From NCBI RefSeq assembly GCF_000012365.1, contig NC_007651.1:186001-250000 (forward strand): DNA of 64,000 nt, written 5' to 3'. Below the pieces are notes generated by a model. That model was given only the letters and a program-made list of their open reading frames with translations, was not told the DNA's origin and did not search any database. The stretch is from Burkholderia thailandensis E264 (GTDB lineage: Bacteria > Pseudomonadota > Gammaproteobacteria > Burkholderiales > Burkholderiaceae). The position numbers and the translations under genes are program-made. Shown here in pieces: positions 62,079 through 64,000 of this stretch (position 1 is the first letter of the stretch; every line of letters starts with the position of its first letter).

Positions 62079-63059
62079 ATGACGACGGCGATGGTGAAAC
62101 AGGAATTGGCGGTGGCTTCGTTCAGCACGGTCTACGATATCGAGCGAGTCGAGACGGCGCTGGGCGATCTGAATGAGGGCGCGAGCGATGCGCTGCGCGC
62201 GACTTACGAGAAGATGCTGAAGACGGGCAACCTGCGCTTTTGCGTGAAACCGACGCGCATGCCCGCGTTCGATTCGCTCGCGGAGGAATTGCCGAACTTC
62301 GCTGAGCCGCTCGACGACGTGCGCAAGCAGGTGGCGCTGTGCCTCGAAACCGACGACCGCCTCGAATTGATGCCGATCCTGCTGCTCGGCGAGCCGGGCA
62401 TCGGCAAGACGCATTTCGCGAAGGCGCTCGCGAAGATGCTCGGGACCGCTTATCACTACGTGCCGATGAGCTCGCTGACGGCGGGCTGGGTGCTCTCGGG
62501 CGCGTCGTCGCAGTGGAAGAACGCGAAGCCGGGCAAGGTGTTCGATGCGCTCGTCAACGGCTGCTACTCGAATCCCGTGATCGCGATCGACGAGATCGAC
62601 AAGGCGGGCAGCGACGCGCAGTACGATCCGCTCGGCGCGCTGTATGCGCTCCTCGAGCACGACACCGCGTGTGCGTTCGTCGACGAATTCGCCGAGGTGC
62701 CGATCGACGCGGGCAACGTGATCTGGATCGCGACCGCGAACGACGCGAGCGCGATTCCCGAGCCGATCATGAACCGGATGAACGTGTACGAGATCGAGCC
62801 GCCCGACGCGTCGGGCGCGCGCCGCATCGCGCAGACGATCTACGGCGAGATCCGCAACGCGCACGCATGGGGGCAGCGCTTTCCCGGCGCGCTCGGCGAC
62901 GACGCGCTCGACGTGCTCGCCGCGATGCCGCCGCGCACGATGCGCCGCGTGCTGCTGCACGCGTTCGGCGCGGCGCGGCTCGACGGGCGGGACGCGATCG
63001 CGCCGCGCGACATCCGCACCGACGAAAGCGCGGGACGCCGCCGTCCGATCGGCTTTTGA
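62079..63059 (+). CDS. stand-alone Lon-like AAA+ ATPase
   Basis: A 326-residue AAA+ protein with Walker A LLLGEPGIGKTHFAKALA (near residue 117), Walker B VIAIDEIDKAG (near 175), sensor 1 VIWIATANDASAI and an Arg-finger region PIMNRMNVYEIEPPD. The module resembles the ATPase core of Lon but has neither the Lon N-terminal substrate domain nor the Ser-Lys protease domain; about 100 N-terminal residues look unique. It may act as a remodelling ATPase. ATG at 62079 has AGGTGG just upstream; ATGs at 62052 and 62091 are alternatives. Confidence 0.8.
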   Translation: MTTAMVKQELAVASFSTVYDIERVETALGDLNEGASDALRATYEKMLKTGNLRFCVKPTRMPAFDSLAEELPNFAEPLDDVRKQVALCLETDDRLELMPILLLGEPGIGKTHFAKALAKMLGTAYHYVPMSSLTAGWVLSGASSQWKNAKPGKVFDALVNGCYSNPVIAIDEIDKAGSDAQYDPLGALYALLEHDTACAFVDEFAEVPIDAGNVIWIATANDASAIPEPIMNRMNVYEIEPPDASGARRIAQTIYGEIRNAHAWGQRFPGALGDDALDVLAAMPPRTMRRVLLHAFGAARLDGRDAIAPRDIRTDESAGRRRPIGF

Positions 63060-63128
63060 CGGCCGCCACGCGCACGCGCCGCGCGACGTACAATCGAAGG
63101 CCCTGTCTTCGAAGCGTGAGCGAAGCGA

Positions 63129-64000
63129 ATGACGATGGAGCGGATTGACTGTGTGGTGATCGGCGCCGGCGTTGTCGGCCTCGCGATCGCGCGCGAGCTG
63201 GCCGCGCGCGGACGCGAGACGCTGATCCTGGAGGCGGCCGACGCGATCGGCACGGGCACGAGTTCGCGCAACAGCGAGGTGATCCACGCGGGGCTCTATT
63301 ACCCGCGCGGGTCGCTGAAGGCGTCGCTGTGCGTGCACGGGCGAGACCTGCTGTACGACTTTTGCGACACGCACCAGGTGCCGCACCGGCGCTGCGGCAA
63401 GCTCGTCGTCGCGACCTCGCCCGCGCAGGCGAAGCAGTTGAAGGCGATCGCCGCGCGTGCGGAAGAAAACGGCGTGCTCGATCTGCTGACGCTGTCGCGC
63501 GACGAGGTGCAGGCGCTCGAGCCCGAGCTCGAATGCCTCGAGGCGCTGTTCTCGCCGAGCACGGGCATCGTCGACAGCCATCAATTGATGCTCGCGCTGC
63601 TGGGCGACGCCGAGCGCGACGGCGCATCGTGCGCGCTGCGCTCGCCGGTCGATTCGATCGACGCGGCGGGCGGCCGCTTCGTCGTGCGCACGGGCGGCGA
63701 TGCGCCGACCGCGATCGAGGCCGCGTGCGTGATCAACAGCGCGGGGCTCGGCGCGCAGGCGCTCGCCAAGCGCATCCGCGGGCTCGATTCGCGCTGGGTG
63801 CCGCCGCTCTATCTCGCGCGCGGCAATTACTTCGGCCTGTCGGGCCGCGCGCCGTTCGCGCATCTCGTCTATCCGGTCCCGGACCGCGCCGGGCTCGGCG
63901 TCCATCTGACGCTCGATCTTGCCGGCGGCGCGCGTTTCGGGCCCGACGTCGAATGGATCGACGCGCTGCGCTACGACGTCGATCCGCGTCGCGCCGACTC
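63129..64000 (+). CDS. lhgO: LhgO-like FAD-dependent oxidoreductase (C-terminus off the right edge)
   Basis: At least 290 residues of a DAO-family flavoprotein. The dinucleotide motif is [20 protein letters not shown] at the N-terminus, followed by [34 protein letters not shown], the segment typical of L-2-hydroxyglutarate dehydrogenase/oxidase (LhgO). [12 protein letters not shown] and [21 protein letters not shown] also fit. The product would oxidise L-2-hydroxyglutarate to 2-oxoglutarate. A TACAAT lies 35 bp before the start. The end of the protein is outside the window. Confidence 0.85.
   Translation, partial: MTMERIDCVVIGAGVVGLAIARELAARGRETLILEAADAIGTGTSSRNSEVIHAGLYYPRGSLKASLCVHGRDLLYDFCDTHQVPHRRCGKLVVATSPAQAKQLKAIAARAEENGVLDLLTLSRDEVQALEPELECLEALFSPSTGIVDSHQLMLALLGDAERDGASCALRSPVDSIDAAGGRFVVRTGGDAPTAIEAACVINSAGLGAQALAKRIRGLDSRWVPPLYLARGNYFGLSGRAPFAHLVYPVPDRAGLGVHLTLDLAGGARFGPDVEWIDALRYDVDPRRAD

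Noticed and set aside
59584..62082. 832-codon plus-strand frame spanning fpr to the AAA ATPase
   Set aside because: It is antisense to four recognisable minus-strand genes or remnants and contains no domain; a typical high-GC artefact.
61743..63905. 720-codon minus-strand frame opposite the AAA ATPase and LhgO-like genes
   Set aside because: Arg/His-rich shadow of two well-supported plus-strand genes.

Overview
The window is high-GC DNA with strong GC3 codon use. It carries a dense set of housekeeping genes in an order I recognise from chromosome 1 of the Burkholderia pseudomallei group (pseudomallei, mallei, thailandensis). This assignment rests on gene content and protein sequence style, not on a database search. 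I saw no tRNA or rRNA gene, insertion sequence, prophage or CRISPR array. Most of the region looks like stable core chromosome, with a few decayed or duplicated fragments.

Layout. 1-6.5 kb, all minus strand: an M48 metalloprotease cut by the left edge, an AmpG-type permease, metX-metW for methionine synthesis behind a SAM-II-like leader, then argB, a HAD nucleotidase and slmA. 6.8-9 kb: a cysteine-rich CWC protein and the RegB/RegA redox two-component pair. 9.3-18.6 kb, minus strand: hslVU, a zinc-finger-less dksA, a His-rich COG0523 GTPase, rlmI, and an lpxL-dapF-DUF484-xerC run. 18.6-28 kb: metK behind a second SAM-II-like leader, then unlinked small genes, a phytanoyl-CoA-dioxygenase-like protein, an aldo/keto reductase, an EamA exporter, an MFS pump and the stress kinase srkA.

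28-37.5 kb is a sugar-acid operon under a divergent LysR gene: kdgD, a semialdehyde dehydrogenase, a GudP-like transporter, a truncated copy of gudD, intact gudD, garD and uronate dehydrogenase, ending in a broken SMP-30 lactonase. Together these would take uronates, glucarate and galactarate to 2-oxoglutarate. 37.5-42.5 kb holds a coniferyl-type aldehyde dehydrogenase and AidB, divergent from a GMC oxidoreductase. 42.5-52.9 kb is a flagellar basal-body and export cluster: fliFGHIJK on the minus strand, and fliE, fliS, fliT, a second FliK-like gene and a FlhB C-terminal-domain protein on the plus strand.

53-64 kb: a Fur-box PepSY membrane protein next to an 8-bp tandem repeat, an XdhC-like protein, an amino-acid permease, a soluble NarL-type two-component pair with an unusual AT-rich repeat-bearing upstream region, fpr, a truncated LysE exporter, an EEP-family hydrolase, an exported hypothetical protein, a stand-alone Lon-like AAA ATPase and an LhgO-like oxidoreductase cut by the right edge.

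The most interesting signals are the two matching leader RNAs in front of metX and metK, the duplicated C-terminal piece of gudD between the transporter and gudD, and helically phased TGTAAC repeats upstream of the histidine kinase.
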